A stretch of 64,000 bases of DNA from Actinomycetota bacterium (GTDB lineage: Bacteria > Actinomycetota > Acidimicrobiia > Acidimicrobiales > Ilumatobacteraceae). Below the pieces are notes generated by a model. It saw only the letters and a program-made list of their open reading frames with translations. It did not search any database and had not been told where the DNA came from. The stretch covers positions 1,550,001 through 1,614,000 of the forward strand of contig CP064997.1 in the NCBI GenBank assembly GCA_016700055.1. Reading direction: 5' to 3'. The translations under genes were made by a program, and so were the position numbers. Of the stretch, positions 8,046 to 21,622 are shown in pieces (position 1 is the first letter of the stretch; each line of letters opens with the position of its first letter).

Positions 8046-8910
8046 GGCTGACCTCCTTGGCAACCTGTCGATAGGCCACTGCACCCCGAGACATCGGGTC
8101 GTACACGATGATCGGCTCCCCGTGTGACGGCGCCTCAGACAACCTGATGTTGCGCGGGATCACCGTCTTGCACACCTTGTCCCCAAAGTGCTCGCGCACC
8201 TCACTCACCACCTGGTCGGAGAGCTTGGTCCGGGCGTCGTACATCACGCACACGATCGTCGACACCTCGAGATCGGGGTTGAGGTTGCGCCGCACCAGAT
8301 CGACGTTGCGCAGCAGCTGGCCGAGGCCCTCCAGCGCGTAGTACTCACACTGGATGGGCACCAGCACCTCTCGGGCGGCACCGAGACCGTTGACCGTCAG
8401 CAGCCCAAGCGAGGGCGGGCAGTCGATCAGCACGAAGTCGTAGTCGTCGAGCACGCTGTCGAGTGCCCGCTTCAGCCGGGTCTCCCGACTGAACGCAGGA
8501 ACGAGCTCGATCTCGGCGCCGGCGAGATCCAAGCTGGCCGGGGCGACGAAGAGGTTCTTCACCGAAGCGGGCTCGATGCAGTTCTCCAGCGGGGCGTCGT
8601 GCATGATCACGTGGTACATCGACGTCTCGATGCCGCGTGTCTCGATCCCCACTCCGGTCGACGCGTTGCCCTGCGGATCGAGGTCGACGATGAGGGTTCG
8701 GTAGCCGAGCTCGGCCAAGCAGGCTCCGAGGTTGACCGCTGTGGTCGTCTTGCCGACCCCACCTTTTTGGTTCGCCACCGCGATCACCCGCGGCAGCGGG
8801 CGAGCAGGCAGGGAGTCTTGGTCGACGGGCTCGGCGGTCTCGCCGGGCCCCGGCGGGGGATGAGCACCGCCTGGTTGCGAATCGTCGATAGGCGCGTAGG
8901 ACGACGACAT
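8020..8910 (-). CDS. parA: chromosome partitioning ATPase ParA
   Basis: Deviant Walker A motif KGGVGKTTTAVNLG, Walker A' (VDLDPQGNAS) and Walker B (DYDFVLIDCPPSLG) are all present, defining a ParA/Soj ATPase of about 296 residues. It drives segregation of ParB-parS complexes and acts with the overlapping parB. ATG at 8910 is chosen because AGGAGG lies 12 bases upstream; the frame stays open to 9102, but that extension translates the two parS sites and is unlikely to be coding. The N-terminal 50 residues before VIAVANQKGG are Pro-rich and variable. Confidence 0.95.
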   Translation of the reverse strand: MSSSYAPIDDSQPGGAHPPPGPGETAEPVDQDSLPARPLPRVIAVANQKGGVGKTTTAVNLGACLAELGYRTLIVDLDPQGNASTGVGIETRGIETSMYHVIMHDAPLENCIEPASVKNLFVAPASLDLAGAEIELVPAFSRETRLKRALDSVLDDYDFVLIDCPPSLGLLTVNGLGAAREVLVPIQCEYYALEGLGQLLRNVDLVRRNLNPDLEVSTIVCVMYDARTKLSDQVVSEVREHFGDKVCKTVIPRNIRLSEAPSHGEPIIVYDPMSRGAVAYRQVAKEVSRGAARRTG

Positions 8911-9020
8911 CTCCGAGGGTGCCTCCTGCGGCGCTTCGGGACCGACGCACGGAACGGTCGGACGCTCGGCCGCATCGTACCGGCTCGGCTCGGCCGGGAC
9001 TGTGATCCACCGCCGAATCG

Positions 9021-9038
9021 ATGTTCCACGTGGAACAT
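9021..9038. promoter_or_regulatory. parS: parS site 1
   Basis: A perfect 18-bp palindrome, ATGTTCCACGTGGAACAT, contains the 16-bp parS form TGTTCCACGTGGAACA known from chromosomal ParB systems. It lies directly upstream of parA. Confidence 0.9.
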
Positions 9039-9071
9039 GTGGGCTCTTCGATCGTGATTCGCGGTCGGGCG

Positions 9072-9089
9072 ATGTTCCACGTGGAACAT
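9072..9089. promoter_or_regulatory. parS: parS site 2
   Basis: A second perfect copy of the same 18-bp palindrome, 51 bp from the first (start to start), between the parA start and the end of rsmG. ParB binding here would nucleate the partition complex about 5 kb from oriC. Confidence 0.9.
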
Positions 9090-9101
9090 CGGCGGAGGCC
9101 A

Positions 9102-9656
9102 CTAGACGCGGACGAAGACGGCGACCCGTTCGTTCGCGGCGCCCGGACCGCGCAGGCCTGCGGCGTCCAGCTCGGCGGGGTCCCAGCGGGCGGGGGAGCC
9201 AGGCGGAGGTTCACTGACGACCACCAGTCCGCCCGCTCTCACCAGGGCAGACGCCAAGCGGGCGGTGGTTGCCGGAGGGCCGAGGCCGCGGCAGATCGCG
9301 GCGTCGAAGCGGGACTGCCAGGTGGGGTCGGCGACTAGGCGAGCGATGTCGTCGGTGACCACCGTGACCCGATCCTGGAGGCCGAGGCGCGACACCGCGC
9401 GGCGACAGAAGTCGGTCCGCTTCGCCCGGCGGTCGACCATCGTCAGGCGCACGTCCAGACGGTGCGCGGCCACGACCAGGCCGGGCAGACCACCTCCCGA
9501 GCCGAGGTCGACCACCTCCAACTCGCCGGCGGGCAAGGCGTCGACGAACGCCGACGCGTGATCGATCATCGCCGGGATCGGCCTCCCACCCAGCATTCCG
9601 ACGCGCTGGGCTTCGCCCAGCACCTCGATCAACAGCGCGTCAGGGTCAGGCGTCAC
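9102..9656 (-). CDS. rsmG: 16S rRNA (guanine527-N7)-methyltransferase RsmG
   Basis: The 184-residue protein has the SAM-binding motif VVDLGSGGGLPGL and the following MVDRRAKRTDFCRRA segment typical of RsmG (GidB). It methylates G527 of 16S rRNA; loss in other actinobacteria gives low-level streptomycin resistance. It is slightly short at the N-terminus compared with the family. The GTG start at 9656 overlaps the end of jag by 11 bp. Confidence 0.92.
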   Translation of the reverse strand: MTPDPDALLIEVLGEAQRVGMLGGRPIPAMIDHASAFVDALPAGELEVVDLGSGGGLPGLVVAAHRLDVRLTMVDRRAKRTDFCRRAVSRLGLQDRVTVVTDDIARLVADPTWQSRFDAAICRGLGPPATTARLASALVRAGGLVVVSEPPPGSPARWDPAELDAAGLRGPGAANERVAVFVRV

Positions 9657-10596
9657 GGCGGGAGATGACCACCCGCCGGTTGGGATCCTCGCCCTCGGAC
9701 AGGGTGAGGATCCCCTCCCGCTCGGCGAGTGCGTCGTGGACCACCTTGCGATCGGCCGAGGGCATCGCCTCGAGCACGCGGGTGGTACCGGTGGCGATCA
9801 CCTCGTCGGCCTGCTCGTTGGCGAAGCGGGTGAGCGCCTCGCGGCGCTTCGCGCGGTAGCCGGCGACGTCGATGCGCAGGCGGGTCTCGTGATCGCCGAG
9901 CCGCCGTTGGCTGGCGACCCGCGCGACGTCTTGGATGGCGAGCAGGGTGGAACCCCTCGGCCCGATCAGCAGGCCGAGGTCGTCGCCGTCGACGTCGATC
10001 TCGATCTCGTCGCCGTCGACGGAGCGGGTGACACTGCACTCCAGCCCGAACGCGGTGACCAGCCCGGCCAGGAACCGCTCCGCCTCCGCGGCTACCTCGT
10101 CTCGGCTCGGCGCGTCCGCGCTGGCGCCAGGTTCGCTCACTGTGGGCTCCTTGTCCTTGCGCTCGCCGGGGCGGCGTGCACCCCGGGGGCTCTTCGGTTT
10201 GGCGTCTTCGACATCCGACGCAGGCTCAGCCTCTCGCGCTGGTGCGCTTCGGCCGGCCTTCTTCGGGGCCGCCTTGCGGGGCTTGGGCTCGCGGGCCTCG
10301 GGTGCCTCGTCATCGCCGGACCGGGCGGCCGCGGCGGTCACCGCAGCGTCTGCACCCTCTCCAGTTTCGGCGTCTCGGCCACCACGGCGCCGGGGCGCAC
10401 GGCGTTCCTTCTGACGAGGCTGGGTCGGGCGCACGCGGGCGCGAACTCGCGCCTCACCACGCACCCGGCCGAACAGCCCCGGGCGCGGTTCGTCGAGGAT
10501 CTCGAACTCGGCCTCGTCCTCGGCGACACCCAGCTGGTCGAGGGCCAGCGCCTTTGCTTCCTCCACCGTGCGTGCGGTCGTCTCCACCCACTGCAT
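9646..10596 (-). CDS. jag: Jag/KhpB RNA-binding protein
   Basis: A 316-residue protein with the Jag-N domain at residues 1-55 (VEEAKALALDQLGV, GLFGRVRGEARVRARV), a long charged Ala/Pro/Lys linker (about 60-165), then KH (LLIGPRGSTLLAIQDVARV) and R3H (SADRKVVHDALAEREGILTLSEGE) domains. Jag binds RNA and is linked to cell-wall and division control in other bacteria. It sits between yidC and rsmG as in most Gram-positive genomes. Confidence 0.93.
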   Translation of the reverse strand: MQWVETTARTVEEAKALALDQLGVAEDEAEFEILDEPRPGLFGRVRGEARVRARVRPTQPRQKERRAPRRRGGRDAETGEGADAAVTAAAARSGDDEAPEAREPKPRKAAPKKAGRSAPAREAEPASDVEDAKPKSPRGARRPGERKDKEPTVSEPGASADAPSRDEVAAEAERFLAGLVTAFGLECSVTRSVDGDEIEIDVDGDDLGLLIGPRGSTLLAIQDVARVASQRRLGDHETRLRIDVAGYRAKRREALTRFANEQADEVIATGTTRVLEAMPSADRKVVHDALAEREGILTLSEGEDPNRRVVISRRDA

Positions 10597-10633
10597 GTTC
10601 TTCGTCTGCTTTCGCTCGTGCCGGTACCGGCGA

Positions 10634-11674
10634 CTACTTCTGCTTCTTGCCGGGGGGGCTCGGATGGGCCCGGCTCGATCCGGTCCCCGGGCGCGACGGC
10701 GGGGTGGGGCGGTTCTTGGCCGGGGTAGGACGGTTCTTCGGAGGCGTCGTGCGCTTCGACGCCGCCGGGGCGCTGCCCGTGGCCGGAGCGTTCGGTTGGC
10801 GTCGATCGGCCTTGTCGGACTTCGGCGCCGCAGGATCTTGCTTCATCTGGCCGAGCAGCCCGCCCCCGCCGCCGTCCTTCTTGGCCAGCTCGCGCGCGTG
10901 GGCGCTCGCCGCCTGGGCCTGGCGGCCGAGGGAATGGTCGCCGTGGTAGAAGCGCCTCGTGATGTAGGCCTGCTGCAGGATGCGCACCACGGTCTGGGAC
11001 ACGTAGTAGATGACGAGACCGACCGGGAAGAACAGCTGGAACACGGCGAAGAACACCGGCAGGTACTGCATCAGCTTCTGCTGCGCCGGAGACATCGTCG
11101 CCGAGGTGGTGCGTGAGGCGATCATCCGCTGCTGCACGAAGTACAGCGCAGCCAGCAACACGACGAGCAGGCCGTAGATGACCCCTTGGGGGAAGGGGTC
11201 GTCGCGCATCACCTCGAAGGGCCGGCGAGCGAGGTCGAGCCCGAATGCCAGCATCTCCGGCGGATCGGCGCTGACCAGGTCGCGGTAGAGGCTGGACGAC
11301 TTGGAGATGTAGCGCGGGTCGAAGCGGGTCCCGTCGGCGTTCAGCGTCGTCAGGCCGTGGATGACCCGGAACATGACGATGAAGATCGGCATCTGCGCGA
11401 GCAGCGGCAGGCAGGAAGCCAAGGGGTTCACCTTGTGCTCCTGGTAGAGCTTCATCATCTCTTCGTTGAGCTTTTGGCGGTCGCCTCGGTACTGCGTCTG
11501 CAGCCGGCGCATCTCGGGTTGCAGACGCTGCATCTCGAGCATGCCCTTGGTGCTCTTCAGCGTGAGCGGGGTGAGCAGCACCATGATCACCACCGCCACC
11601 AGGGCGATCGCGACGGCATAGTTGTTGGTCAACTCGTAGAACTGGCTGATCAGCCAGGCGGCGGCTTGGAACAC
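10634..11674 (-). CDS. yidC: membrane protein insertase YidC
   Basis: A 346-residue single-domain YidC/Oxa1 insertase without the large periplasmic domain of Gram-negative members. Hydrophobic helices lie near residues 20-40, 85-105, 160-180 and 195-230, with the conserved coiled cytoplasmic loop (LQPEMRRLQTQYRGDRQKL) between the first two. The C-terminal 80 residues are Lys/Pro-rich, suited to ribosome contact. It inserts proteins into the inner membrane with or without SecYEG. Start is GTG 11674, seven bases after the yidD stop. Confidence 0.95.
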   Translation of the reverse strand: MFQAAAWLISQFYELTNNYAVAIALVAVVIMVLLTPLTLKSTKGMLEMQRLQPEMRRLQTQYRGDRQKLNEEMMKLYQEHKVNPLASCLPLLAQMPIFIVMFRVIHGLTTLNADGTRFDPRYISKSSSLYRDLVSADPPEMLAFGLDLARRPFEVMRDDPFPQGVIYGLLVVLLAALYFVQQRMIASRTTSATMSPAQQKLMQYLPVFFAVFQLFFPVGLVIYYVSQTVVRILQQAYITRRFYHGDHSLGRQAQAASAHARELAKKDGGGGGLLGQMKQDPAAPKSDKADRRQPNAPATGSAPAASKRTTPPKNRPTPAKNRPTPPSRPGTGSSRAHPSPPGKKQK

Positions 11675-11680
11675 GTCAGA

Positions 11681-11956
11681 TCATCCTTCTACCTGGTGGT
11701 TCACGGCGGTGGCGGCCCTCGAGGGGGCCTCGTCGATCGGGGCACGCCGCTCGGGTACGGGGTCCCACCCGCTGCGCCCGAACGGCCGGCAGCGGGCCAA
11801 CCTGCGGGTGGCCAGCCACGAACCCCTCGCCGCGCCGTGCACCTCGATCGCCTCAGCCGCGTACTGCGAGCACGACGGCGTGAACCGGCACGGTGAGGGC
11901 CTGCCCTCCATGGCGCGCTGGTACCACGCGATGGCGCGCAGCAGAAGGGCGCGCAT
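11681..11956 (-). CDS. yidD: membrane protein insertion efficiency factor YidD
   Basis: A 91-residue protein starting at an ATG that overlaps the rnpA stop (TGATG). It contains the family's [19 protein letters not shown] and [18 protein letters not shown] motifs. YidD helps YidC-dependent membrane insertion, and its gene lies between rnpA and yidC in most bacteria. A longer in-frame reading from 12055 only re-reads rnpA. Confidence 0.95.
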   Translation of the reverse strand: MRALLLRAIAWYQRAMEGRPSPCRFTPSCSQYAAEAIEVHGAARGSWLATRRLARCRPFGRSGWDPVPERRAPIDEAPSRAATAVNHQVEG

Positions 11957-12303
11957 CACCGGCCAGCCGTCGAGGTGAGGGACAACTTGGCCATCGCCCG
12001 ATCGAGGTCTCGGGCGAGCTCCGTCGACGAAGACCCTCTGGCTCTCGGGGAGCAAGCGACCAGATAGGCGCCGGGGGCGAGGGCCTCGGCCCGGGCGCGC
12101 ATGAGCGCACGCAGTTGGCGGCGGAGCCGATTGCGCACGACGGCATTGCCGACGTGCCTACCGATCGCGTATGCGACCTGGCGTGAGCGCGCGCCCTCAG
12201 CGGCAGCGGGCAGCATCGTCACCGAGAGCAGCCCGGAGCGAACACGTGTTCCCTCGTGCTGCAAGCGCTCGAAGCTGTGCCGTCCACGGAGTGGTTCGAT
12301 CAA
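11956..12303 (-). CDS. rnpA: ribonuclease P protein component
   Basis: A 115-residue basic protein with the RNase P signature [17 protein letters not shown] (about residues 54-70). It assists the RNA subunit in 5' processing of tRNA precursors. The start appears to be TTG at 12303, nine bases after the rpmH stop. The stop overlaps the yidD start. Confidence 0.95.
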   Translation of the reverse strand: MIEPLRGRHSFERLQHEGTRVRSGLLSVTMLPAAAEGARSRQVAYAIGRHVGNAVVRNRLRRQLRALMRARAEALAPGAYLVACSPRARGSSSTELARDLDRAMAKLSLTSTAGR

Positions 12304-12312
12304 GGGGTTCGA

Positions 12313-12447
12313 TCAAGCCGAGAGCCGCTTGCGGCCCTTCAGCCGGCGGTTCTTCAGCACCGCCCGTCCGGCGCTGGTGCTCATCCGGTGACGGAAGCCA
12401 TGCTTCTTGGCACGGCGCAAGTTGTTGGGCTGGTACGTGCGCTTCAC
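12313..12447 (-). CDS. rpmH: 50S ribosomal protein L34
   Basis: A 44-residue basic protein beginning [18 protein letters not shown] and containing [19 protein letters not shown], the full length and sequence pattern of L34. The start is GTG at 12447 with AGGAGG five bases upstream. It heads the minus-strand rpmH-rnpA-yidD-yidC-jag-rsmG-parA-parB run, divergent from dnaA. Confidence 0.97.
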   Translation of the reverse strand: MKRTYQPNNLRRAKKHGFRHRMSTSAGRAVLKNRRLKGRKRLSA

Positions 12448-12681
12448 GCCGACCTCCTGGGGAACCAGACGATCGCCCGAGCGTGGGTGGGCGAGACGTC
12501 ACGACCTATGAGCGGCGCGAGCCTTACACACCGCGGCCCCGCCGCTCGCGCGTCCGGGCCATCGACCCAGGCTAAGGCGCGGGAGCGGTCACGGCAACTC
12601 GCCCGACGCGCTCGGGTTCGCGCACCGCTGCGGAGGTGCTACCGTGCGCACGCTCCCTGGGTCGGAGACGGACCGATTCGG

Positions 12682-12714
12682 CTGTCCACACCTTGTGGAC
12701 ATCGTTGTGGACGC
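12682..12714. promoter_or_regulatory. DnaA-box cluster upstream of dnaA
   Basis: Three boxes sharing the TCCACA/TGTGGA core lie close together: CTGTCCACA (12682-12690), TGTGGACAT (12694-12702) and TGTGGACGC (12706-12714). They fall in the 294-bp gap between rpmH and dnaA, where they could serve autoregulation of dnaA and contribute to the origin. The rest of that gap shows nothing recognisable. Confidence 0.65.
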
Positions 12715-12741
12715 TCAGTTGACGCCACGGAGGAGGTGCTG

Positions 12742-14178
12742 GTGAGCGACGTCGAGCCGATGTGGACGGCAGCCTGCCAGCTGCTCCGGGCCCAGGTCTC
12801 CGAGGCCGTGTGGTTCTCCACCTTCCAAGACGCCCGTCCGGTCGCGAGCGACGACGGCGAGCTGCGCATCGCGGTGCCGAGCTCGACCGTGCGCGACAAG
12901 ATCCTTTCTCGCTACCTGCCCCTCGTTCGCGACGCGCTCGACGAGATCGGTGCCTCCGGCAGGGAGCTGCAGGTCGAGGTGCGCAGCGCGTTCGACGTCG
13001 CGTCCGACGGACCTCAAGGGGCCCCGACCGAACATCTCGACCATGCCCGCGATGGCGACCCGGTCGTCGGTACGGGAGAGCAAGCTTCGCGCGCGGCGGT
13101 CGACTCGTCCGACGCCACCGAGGAGGCCCAGCGCCACAGCCTCGCGAGCCACCACGCGGGATTGAACCCCCGCTACACGTTCGAGACCTTCGTGAAGGGC
13201 TCGTCCAACCAGTTCGCGCTGGCTGCGGCCCAGCGCGTCGCCGAGACCCCGGCACGCTCGTACAACCCGCTCTTCATCTACGGCTCGGCCGGGCTCGGCA
13301 AGACGCACCTGCTGCACGCGATCGGCCACTACGTGCGCCAGAACTACGCCCACTACCAGGTGCGTTACGTCACGACGGAAGCGTTCATGAACGAGTACGT
13401 GAACGGCATCCGCGACGACACGATCGCCAGCTTCAAGCGTCGCTACCGCGAGATCGACGTGCTCTTGATCGACGACATCCAGTTCATGGAGGGCAAGGAG
13501 GGCTTGCAGGGCGAGTTCTTCCACACCTTCAACTCCCTCCACGGCGCGAACAAGCAGATCGTGATCTCCTCCGACCGGGTGCCCGACGCGATGCCCACGC
13601 TGGAAGAACGCCTCCGCGGGCGGTTCAAGTGGGGCTTGATCACCGACATCCAGCCGCCCGACCTCGAGACTCGCCTCGCCATCTTGCGCAACAAGGCCGA
13701 GCGAGAGCCGACGCCGATGGGTCCCGAGGTGCTCGAGTTCATCGCCACCCACATCACCTCGAACATCCGCGAGCTCGAAGGGGCGCTGATCCGGGTCAGT
13801 GCCTACTCCAGCCTCAACCGCGTCCTCGTCAACGTGCCCCTTGCGGAGCAACTGCTGTCGGACCTGCTGTCGGACACCAAGCCCAAGGTGCGCACCGACG
13901 AGGAGTTGCTCGCGGAGATGGCCACCAAGCTCGGCTTCCCCGTCGATGCGTTGCGGGGGAAGAGCCGCCAACGGCCCCTCGTCACCGCTCGCCAGATCGC
14001 GATGTACGCGTTCCGCGAGCTCACCGACTTGTCGTACCCGGCGATCGCGCGGCTCTTCGGCGGGCGCGACCACACCACCGTCATCCACGCGGTCGACAAG
14101 ATCCAGCGCCTGATGAAGGAACGCAAGCAGATCTACGACCAGGTGACCGACCTGATCACCGGCCTGAAGGTGGGCTAG
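12742..14178 (+). CDS. dnaA: chromosomal replication initiator DnaA
   Basis: A 478-residue protein. Domain I (about 1-85) starts with the MWTAACQLLRAQVSEAVW helix; a short variable domain II follows. The AAA+ core has Walker A GSAGLGKT at 181-188 and Walker B LLIDDIQF; C-terminal domain IV has the DnaA-box-reading motif GGRDHTTVIHAVDKI. It binds DnaA boxes at oriC and melts the origin. GTG 12742 is chosen for its AGGAGG just upstream and for matching the domain I start; the frame is open further but without homology. Confidence 0.98.
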   Translation: MSDVEPMWTAACQLLRAQVSEAVWFSTFQDARPVASDDGELRIAVPSSTVRDKILSRYLPLVRDALDEIGASGRELQVEVRSAFDVASDGPQGAPTEHLDHARDGDPVVGTGEQASRAAVDSSDATEEAQRHSLASHHAGLNPRYTFETFVKGSSNQFALAAAQRVAETPARSYNPLFIYGSAGLGKTHLLHAIGHYVRQNYAHYQVRYVTTEAFMNEYVNGIRDDTIASFKRRYREIDVLLIDDIQFMEGKEGLQGEFFHTFNSLHGANKQIVISSDRVPDAMPTLEERLRGRFKWGLITDIQPPDLETRLAILRNKAEREPTPMGPEVLEFIATHITSNIRELEGALIRVSAYSSLNRVLVNVPLAEQLLSDLLSDTKPKVRTDEELLAEMATKLGFPVDALRGKSRQRPLVTARQIAMYAFRELTDLSYPAIARLFGGRDHTTVIHAVDKIQRLMKERKQIYDQVTDLITGLKVG

Positions 14179-14436
14179 AGCAGATGTCCGGGCCGAGCAC
14201 ACGTTCCGTCGTCGACGGTGTGGACGGGGTTGTGGAGAAGCGCCCCCGCGCGGTGGAGTACTCCTCGTTGTCCACCGCGTCACCTCGTCGGGGCGGTGCC
14301 CCTGTGTCGACTGGGGACAACACCGCGCGGGGTCCTGTCCCCTCTACGCTGGGCAATCGAGGTGCTGTCCACAATCCACAGCACCTATTACTTCCACTAT
14401 CTCTTCGCACATCATTCGTTGGGGAAAGGCGTCGCT
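14179..14436. other. oriC: origin of replication (oriC) between dnaA and dnaN
   Basis: The 258-bp gap holds several DnaA-box-like sequences on both strands: TGTGGACGG (14219), TGTGGAGAA (14231), TTGTCCACC (14268), TGGGGACAA (14312), CTGTCCACA (14365) and CAATCCACA (14372). These are followed by a locally AT-richer run (about 14384-14420) that could be the unwinding element. The dnaA-dnaN gap is the established oriC location in actinobacteria. Confidence 0.8.
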
Positions 14437-15531
14437 GTGAAGTTTCGTTGTGAACGAGATGTGCTCGCGGAAGCGCTCGGCACCGCCGCCCGGGCAGCTA
14501 CGGGGCGCACCGGGACGCTCCCCGTGCTCTCCGGAGTGCGTCTCGAGCTCAATGACGACCAACTGAGCGTCACCGGCACCGACCTCGACCTGACGATCCG
14601 GCTCGAGGTCACCGTCGGGGGAGAGTCCGACGGTGTCGCGGTCCTACCCGCGAGGCTGGTCAGCGACATCGTGCGCAGCCTGCCGGTGGGCTCGGTCGAG
14701 GTGTCCTCCGATCAAGACGACGTGTCGATCAGCGGTGGCCGTTCGCAGTTCAGCGTCCGTCCGTTCACCGCCGACGACTACCCGCGCCTCACCACGCCGG
14801 CCGACAACGCGGTCACGCTGTCCGCGGCCGACCTCGGCGTGGCGCTCGGACAGGTGGTGCGCGCGGCGAGCACCGACGAGGCCCGCCCGATCCTGACCGG
14901 CGTCCTTCTCGCCGCCGAGTCGGACGGCTTGCGCCTGGTCGCCACCGACAGCTACCGCCTCGCCGTGCGCGATCTTCCCGGCGAACACGTGCTGGCCGAA
15001 GGGCAGAAGGTGCTGGTGCCGTCGCGGGCCCTCGCCGAGCTGCAGCGGCTGCTCGGCCACGACGGTGAGCTCACCTTGCGCCTCGGCGAGCGCGATGCCA
15101 CCTTCGAGGTCGGCGCCACCCGTCTCACCACCCGTCTCATCGAGGGCGAGTTCCCGAACTACCGCCAGCTCATCCCGCAGACGTACCCGAACAAGCTCAC
15201 CGTCGGCCGCGACGACCTGATGGAGGCCATCCGCCGGGTCAAGATCCTCGCCCGCGACGCCACGCCGCTGCGCCTGCAGCTCTCCTCCGACGGCGTACGG
15301 CTGAGCGCGGTGGCCGCCGACGTCGGCAACGCGAGCGAAGAGATCGACGCCCATCTCGAAGGCAGCGAGCTGACCGTGGCGTTCAATCCCGACTACCTCG
15401 CCGCCGGCGTCGAGGCCGCTGGCGCCGACGAGGTGACGCTCGAGACGCTCGACGCGTTGAAGCCCGCCGTCGTGCGTGGCGCGGGACGACCCGACTTCTT
15501 GTACCTGCTGATGCCGGTGCGCGTCCCGTAG
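14437..15531 (+). CDS. dnaN: DNA polymerase III subunit beta (sliding clamp)
   Basis: A 364-residue clamp with three repeated folds; typical sequences include LPVLSGVRLEL, the second-domain TDEARPILTGVLLAAESDGLRLVATDSYRLAVR, and the C-terminal LYLLMPVRVP. It encircles DNA and tethers the replicative polymerase. GTG at 14437 is the start: GGGGAAAGG lies eight bases upstream and the protein aligns from MKFRCERD. The frame open further upstream is inside oriC. Confidence 0.98.
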   Translation: MKFRCERDVLAEALGTAARAATGRTGTLPVLSGVRLELNDDQLSVTGTDLDLTIRLEVTVGGESDGVAVLPARLVSDIVRSLPVGSVEVSSDQDDVSISGGRSQFSVRPFTADDYPRLTTPADNAVTLSAADLGVALGQVVRAASTDEARPILTGVLLAAESDGLRLVATDSYRLAVRDLPGEHVLAEGQKVLVPSRALAELQRLLGHDGELTLRLGERDATFEVGATRLTTRLIEGEFPNYRQLIPQTYPNKLTVGRDDLMEAIRRVKILARDATPLRLQLSSDGVRLSAVAADVGNASEEIDAHLEGSELTVAFNPDYLAAGVEAAGADEVTLETLDALKPAVVRGAGRPDFLYLLMPVRVP

Positions 15532-15556
15532 GGCAGCGACAGCGCGCGATGTCCTG

Positions 15557-16696
15557 GTGATCGTCGAACAGCTAGAGCTCGTCGACTTCCGCAACTACGC
15601 GTCGGCGAGATTCGCCCTGGCCAAGGGCACTACGGCGGTCGTCGGACGCAACGGCCAGGGCAAGACCAACCTCGCCGAGGCACTCGCCTACCTGGCCACG
15701 CTGGAGAGCTTTCGCGGCGTGAACCCCGACGCCCTGGTGCGCGTCGGCGCCGAGCAGGCGATCGTCAGGGCCACGGTGCGCCACGACGACGGACGCGAGC
15801 TGCTCGTCGAGGCGGAGATCGCCCGGTCGGGGCGCAGCCGGGTGCTGGTCAACAGGCAGCGGCTCGGCCGCGCGAGGGAACTGCTCGGCGTGGTCAGGGT
15901 GACCGTGTTCAGCCCCGACGACCTCGCGCTGGTGAAGGGCGGCCCGGGCGAACGACGCCGGTTCGCCGACGACGTGCTCGTCGCGCTTGCTCCCAAGCAC
16001 GACGCCTTGCGCCTCGAGCTGGAACGGGTGCTCCGCCAGCGGAACACGCTGCTGAAGCAGGCCGGCGCCGGTGCGCGGTCCGGGCGCAGCCTGGCCGAGG
16101 ACGTCGAGATCACCCTCGACGTGTGGGATGCCAAGCTCGCCGAGCTCGGCGAGCAGCTCGGCCGCGCACGCGCCGCCCTGGTCGAGCGGATGACGCCGCA
16201 CGTGGTCGAGTCCTACGCGCAGCTCGCCGGCAAGCCGGTGGCGGTGGAGCTGGTCTACGACCCGCCGTGGCGCCCGGGCGGCCTCGCCGCAGCACTGCTG
16301 GCGGCCCGCGGCGACGACTTGCGGCGGGGGGTCTCCACCGTCGGCCCCCACCGCGACGACATCGAGCTGGTGCTCGGCGGTCTGCCCGGGCGGACCCATG
16401 CCAGCCAGGGCGAGCAGCGTTCCTTGGCCTTGGCGCTGCGCCTCGGGGCACACCGCCTGGTGGCCGAGCGCACCGGAACGCCGCCCTTGCTCGTGCTCGA
16501 CGACGTCTTGTCCGAGCTCGACCCCGATCGGGCGGCAGCGCTGCTCGGGCACCTCCCGGGCTGCCAGGTGGTGATCACCACCGCCGGCGCGTTGCCGGCG
16601 ACGGCCCACCCGGACCGGGTGGTGCACGTCGAGGGTGGCGCGGTCGCCGACGACGATGCTGGAATGGGCACTTGGCCGACGACTTCCGACCGCTGA
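15557..16696 (+). CDS. recF: DNA replication and repair protein RecF
   Basis: A 379-residue SMC-like ATPase. Walker A GRNGQGKTNL is near residue 33; the signature segment THASQGEQRSLALALRLG and Walker B LLVLDDVLSELD follow in the C-terminal half. RecF helps load RecA at gapped DNA together with RecO and RecR. Start GTG at 15557 gives the expected N-terminus VEQLELVDFRNY. Its end overlaps the following DUF721 gene. Confidence 0.96.
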   Translation: MIVEQLELVDFRNYASARFALAKGTTAVVGRNGQGKTNLAEALAYLATLESFRGVNPDALVRVGAEQAIVRATVRHDDGRELLVEAEIARSGRSRVLVNRQRLGRARELLGVVRVTVFSPDDLALVKGGPGERRRFADDVLVALAPKHDALRLELERVLRQRNTLLKQAGAGARSGRSLAEDVEITLDVWDAKLAELGEQLGRARAALVERMTPHVVESYAQLAGKPVAVELVYDPPWRPGGLAAALLAARGDDLRRGVSTVGPHRDDIELVLGGLPGRTHASQGEQRSLALALRLGAHRLVAERTGTPPLLVLDDVLSELDPDRAAALLGHLPGCQVVITTAGALPATAHPDRVVHVEGGAVADDDAGMGTWPTTSDR

Positions 16697-16968
16697 CCGA
16701 GGGCCTCGAGGCCGTGATGCGCTCGTTGCGCGGCGGCGACCGGCGTACCACCGCGACGGTGTTCGGCAGGTGGGCCGAGCTGGTCGGCGACCAGATCGCG
16801 GGGCACGCCCGCCCGGTGAAGCTCGACGAAGGACGCCTGGTGGTCGACGTCGACGAACCGGGTTGGGCCACCCAGCTGCGCTTCATGGAGCACGACCTGA
16901 TCGCCCGGTTGCGCGGCGAGGGAGGCCTGGCGGTGGACTCGCTCGACGTACGCGTCCGGCGCCGCTGA
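16672..16968 (+). CDS. DUF721 family protein (Rv0004-like)
   Basis: A 98-residue protein with the DUF721 pattern: a helical start (LEAVMRSLRGG), WAELVGDQIAGHARPVKLDEGRL and WATQLRFMEHDLIARL. It occupies the recF-gyrB gap as in other actinobacteria. Members resemble nucleic-acid-binding DciA-like proteins, so a link to replication is plausible but not shown. TTG 16672 is the most likely start, overlapping recF by 25 bp; an ATG further in would remove the first helix. Confidence 0.85.
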   Translation: MADDFRPLTEGLEAVMRSLRGGDRRTTATVFGRWAELVGDQIAGHARPVKLDEGRLVVDVDEPGWATQLRFMEHDLIARLRGEGGLAVDSLDVRVRRR

Positions 16969-17191
16969 GCCGGCGCCCGGGGCGGCGTTCCGATCGTCTC
17001 TCGAGGGCCGCGATCCCGGGGCGATGCCACACCCCGCTGGTAGGATTCAGGCATCGTGGTTCTCGCTGCCGTGGCTGTGTCCCGAGCGTTCGCCCCCACC
17101 GTCGCGGCCGGGGCGTTCCGTGTCCGGCCGCCCAGTGCCCCCACCGCCGAGCTTCTGCCGTCGCGATCCAAACCAGCCCATCGAGGTGTGT

Positions 17192-19150
<1,959 letters not shown>

Positions 19151-19155
19151 AGCAG

Positions 19156-21615
<2,460 letters not shown>

Positions 21616-21622
21616 GCAGAGC

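Noticed and set aside
8911..9102. N-terminal extension of ParA to 9102
   Set aside because: It translates the two parS palindromes and lacks homology; ATG 8910 has a good ribosome binding site.
9736..10728. A 330-codon plus-strand frame opposite jag
   Set aside because: Shadow of jag and yidC; no recognisable domain and the jag frame has clear KH and R3H motifs.
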